DNA of 21,661 bases from Welwitschia mirabilis. Lineage: Eukaryota > Gnetophyta > Gnetopsida > Welwitschiales. Below, in pieces: positions 19,701-21,661 of this stretch. The stretch is taken from NCBI GenBank assembly GCA_051453625.1, contig JBOZIK010000001.1:198115221-198136881 (forward strand), given 5' to 3'. Each line of letters begins with the position of its first letter. Within the stretch, counting starts at the first letter, position 1. The notes under the pieces were generated by a model. The model was not told the origin of the DNA, did not search any database, and worked only from the letters and a program-made list of their open reading frames with translations. Position numbers and translations under genes: made by a program.

Positions 19701-20584
19701 GTTTGTCACCTAACTGGCATACTCCTGAGCCCAAAAGTAACATTTTTAAGAGTTGGAAACATTTAAACCCATCTAGATTAATAAGTGAGACCCAAAATAA
19801 TAATTATTTTTATGGTGCTAAGCAGAGTCATTATTTTAGATGAATATGCAAATGTTTAAATGAAATGCCTCTAGCCATGAATTATGAAGATATTAACTCA
19901 CTTCGAGGCCAAAATTAAATCCCAAGATATCATAGTTACAATTACAAGTAATGCTCTAGTACTCAAACGTAATATCCCTAAATAGATCAATTTGAAGAAA
20001 AGGCAAAACTTACTTTCCTTTATATAAGAATTATGGATATATAAGCAAGGCTTAAATTTAAATTGTACCAGAAACAGTACAATAGAAAAGGGCCTCTACA
20101 AAGAAAGAACAAGTTTCAATCAATTTTACTAAAAATTCAGTTTAAGAGATTTTATCCTACTAAAATGCGATGGTGATGCTAATTTAACCATATGATAAGT
20201 GCTTCACAAGGGAAGGATGAAAGGACCTATTCAATACGCATAAAAANNNNNNNNNNNNNNNNNNNNNNNNNNNNNNNNNNNNNNNNNNNNNNNNNNNNNN
20301 NNNNNNNNNNNNNNNNNNNNNNNNNNNNNNNNNNNNNNNNNNNNNNACGCATAAAAAGAAAAGAATCTATAAAAAATCTACTTATATTTTGTACATAAGT
20401 AATCATCATTAATTTCATAAGAGTGTAACGTATTATAGCCATAATTTATCTAAATGGAGAATCATTACTTTACAAGCCCATAAAACTAACAAAGATTTGA
20501 GTTATGGGTTAATTATAAAAAGAGAAATTTGGTGGCTAAGGCAAGACGAATTATTAAATTTCATGCTAATAGTAAAATGTTTGC
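19701..20584. other. No gene recognised; contains a gap
   Basis: AT-rich sequence with no supported gene. ACTCAAACGTAATATCCCTA near 19960 weakly recalls the array units before it. The 100-N gap at 20247-20346 lies inside. Open frames crossing the gap are artefacts. Confidence 0.5.
20247..20346. other. Assembly gap, 100 N, between overlapping ends
   Basis: Exactly 100 N. The left edge ends ACGCATAAAAA (20236-20246) and the right edge starts ACGCATAAAAA (20347-20357), an 11-bp exact overlap. The true gap is probably zero. Confidence 0.97.
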
Positions 20585-20655
20585 ACAAATTAGGAATTGA
20601 ACCAAGGACCTCTCCTCTTATAGACTGTTTAACAGCCATCGGTGCTAACGGTTTT
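20585..20655 (-). repeat. tRNA-like sequence (SINE head or tRNA relic)
   Basis: On the minus strand an A-box-like TAGCACCGATGG (20647-20636) is followed 32 bases later by GGTTCAATTCC (20603-20593), a good match to the RNA polymerase III B box GGTTCRANNCC. Between them CTGTTAAAC resembles an anticodon loop with GTT. A T-stem is only partly paired (CTTGG with CCTAA), and no 7-bp acceptor stem forms. This suggests a tRNA-derived SINE or a decayed tRNA, not a working tRNA gene. Confidence 0.4.
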
Positions 20656-20672
20656 ACCCGAAAATTTTACTG

Positions 20673-20888
20673 ATGCAAAACAATGAGAAGGAAGACCCTG
20701 TTACCTTCATCGTTTCTCAGCAAGTGAATGCCCAACTTGAAACCTCACAACTACAGTGAGGTTTGCTAGAAGAGCTCAAAGCGTTAGCACAGAGTATTTG
20801 AGGAGCTTAATGACGCAACTTAAAGCCAGGGAGATAAATGCTTGGCAAAGGAAGAGGAAAAGCGATTTTCCAGTGTCACTTCGTAAGT
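20673..20888 (+). other. Candidate coding relic or exon, + strand
   Basis: From ATG at 20673 a 28-codon frame reads MQNNEKEDPVTFIVSQQ, then NAQLETSQLQ, to a TGA at 20757. The same frame continues GLLEELKALAQSI to a second TGA at 20799. The composition is protein-like, with an amphipathic helix pattern. A further frame (MTQLKAREINAWQRKRK) runs from about 20811 to CTTCGTAAGT, where GTAAGT at 20883-20888 is a near-perfect splice donor. It could be a broken gene fragment or chance. I recognise no family. Confidence 0.25.
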
Positions 20889-20915
20889 AAAATGTAGCAA
20901 ATTTTTAATCCTTTA

Positions 20916-21305
20916 CCTCACCAAGAAGCACCTTTTCTGCTTAAATAATGGCGTTTCCAGGCTGAGGAAGTTTAAGATGAGGTGTTTCTCCCATTTCTGG
21001 AGGTTTGAGCAGCCGTTTTTTGAGCGTGAAAAGTGTCTGAAACGCTCTAAAAACGTTTCTACAGGAGGGGGTTTGTGAGTGTCAGAAAAAAATGTTTTTC
21101 TTTTTTTTTTTTTCTTTTTTGGTGGGGAGGAGGAGGAGGAAAACGATTCTAATTTTTTGCTGCATTCAACGCTATCCACTGTGCCCTGATCCTGCTCCTT
21201 TTGAGGCTGAATCAAATCAAAATCTTTCAAAAAAAGGAACCATCGCGCTAGAAAACGTCCTGTAATCTCAATAGAAACATGGTATACAAGGAAGGGAAAC
21301 GCTTC
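20916..21305 (-). CDS. Candidate first exon or hypothetical open frame, minus strand
   Basis: The minus strand is open for about 130 codons between TAA at 21308-21306 and TAA at 20915-20913. It has no in-frame ATG; the first possible near-cognate start is TTG at 21230, so it would need an upstream exon or be non-coding. The product has a KDFDLIQPQKEQDQG stretch, a serine run, a lysine run encoded by the poly-T/(GGA)n tract, then KTFFSDTHKPPPVETFLERF. Near its end GTGAG, GTAAAG (20920-20910) fits a splice donor. It lies in the CpG-rich island. I recognise no family. The simple-repeat tract in the middle argues for caution; an untranslated region is equally possible. Confidence 0.25.
21095..21140 (+). 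repeat. Polypyrimidine run followed by (GGA)n
   Basis: A T-rich run with two interrupting Cs (21095-21120) is followed by GGTGGGGAGG and about five GGA units to 21140. Simple-sequence runs like this are common in plant 5' untranslated regions and promoters. It lies inside the CpG-rich island. Confidence 0.85.
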
Positions 21306-21316
21306 TTAACCAATAG

Positions 21317-21391
21317 TGCTTTGATGGTGTAATGGAAAGAGGTGATTATTGTAAGAAAAGGGGGACAGTGGTTCAAATCCCACCAATGCCA
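21317..21391 (+). repeat. tRNA-like sequence of 75 nt (tRNA relic or SINE head)
   Basis: TGGTGTAATGG (21325-21335) fits the polymerase III A box and GGTTCAAATCC (21370-21380) matches the B box. The whole unit has tRNA length. The T-arm forms GTGG with CCAC around TTCAAAT, as if one G of a five-pair stem was lost. The ends TGCTTTG (21317-21323) and CAATGCC (21384-21390) pair at five of seven positions. The anticodon stem pairs poorly and no anticodon can be assigned. It is most likely a decayed tRNA or a SINE head; no A- or T-rich SINE end was identified. Confidence 0.5.
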
Positions 21392-21661
21392 AAATGGCAT
21401 ATATTTTATTTAATAAAGACACCCCTTCTATTTTAGAACATTAAATCAAATTTAGGGGCATTACTTTCTTATATTAAATCTCCCATTTAAAACTTTTGAT
21501 CACTTTGAGGGCTTACTTAATATCTAGTGGAATGGTTATGAAGAAATTAGACGCTTTTTAAGATAAAATAGTGTAACGATTGAGAGAGAGAAATGGGATA
21601 GGAGGTAGGTGCTTCAAGTTCAGGCTATTATAACCATTTTTTTTAATAATATAAATGACTT
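21392..21661. other. No gene recognised
   Basis: AT-rich sequence to the end of the window with no supported gene. ATGGCATATATTTTATTTAAT directly after the tRNA-like unit could be its 3' flank or SINE body. Confidence 0.45.

Larger units (their letters stand above)
20640..21310. promoter_or_regulatory. CpG-retaining, GC-richer island (possible promoter or exon)
   Basis: I count about 19 CpG in roughly 670 bp, against about 16 in the preceding 3.5 kb, a several-fold excess. Base composition is also visibly less AT-rich, and the sequence includes a polypyrimidine run (21095-21120) and a (GGA)n run (21125-21140). CpG is lost from methylated DNA, so retention suggests this stretch stays unmethylated, as host promoters and first exons do. 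No TATA box or known motif is assigned. Confidence 0.5.

Noticed and set aside
1-21661. CRISPR array, bacterial operon, phage or toxin-antitoxin system
   Set aside because: No regularly spaced identical repeats with unique spacers, no ribosome-binding sites or tightly packed frames; content is plant retrotransposon DNA.

Overview
The window looks like nuclear DNA of a flowering plant. It is very AT-rich, and nearly everything recognisable is decayed plant retrotransposon: Ty1/copia pol, a plant LINE, and a Ty3/gypsy element with plant-type gag-protease. I found no intact gene that I can name. About 1.26 kb is N, in six gaps. Almost all coding relics carry stops and frameshifts, and many changes are C-to-T or G-to-A, as expected for methylated, silenced repeats.

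Layout. 1-1350: 3' half of a Ty1/copia pol (reverse transcriptase, RNase H) on +, with a possible LTR start after it and a small degenerate tandem repeat at 1439-1560. 2063 to about 6150: degenerate LINE ORF2 on + with endonuclease, reverse transcriptase and C-terminal zinc-knuckle regions in normal order. About 620 bp of its RT is present twice, either side of a 100-N gap. 6471-7775: a possible first LINE 3' end, then a decayed DnaJ J-domain relic (6976-7360), then a clear LINE 3' terminus with A-rich tail.

9076-16691: one old gypsy element with two LTRs of about 1.35 kb, a primer-binding site, a long leader, gag and aspartic protease. No reverse transcriptase, RNase H or integrase is recognisable, so it is a gag-protease-only derivative. 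The two LTRs differ at roughly one base in five or six, so the insertion is old. 16692-19448 holds no gene that I can see. 19449-19700 is a four-unit degenerate array whose units carry GATACC, resembling the complement of an initiator-Met tRNA primer-binding site.

20585-21391 differs from the rest: it keeps many CpGs, is less AT-rich, has tRNA-like A/B-box sequences at both edges, and has short open frames on both strands that end at good splice-donor sequences. It is the best candidate for functional host DNA such as a promoter or first exon, but I could not identify a gene.

No new multi-gene system was found. The points most worth checking are the J-domain relic between LINE sequences, the gag-protease-only LTR element, the CpG-retaining island, and evidence that all three 100-N gaps separate overlapping contig ends.
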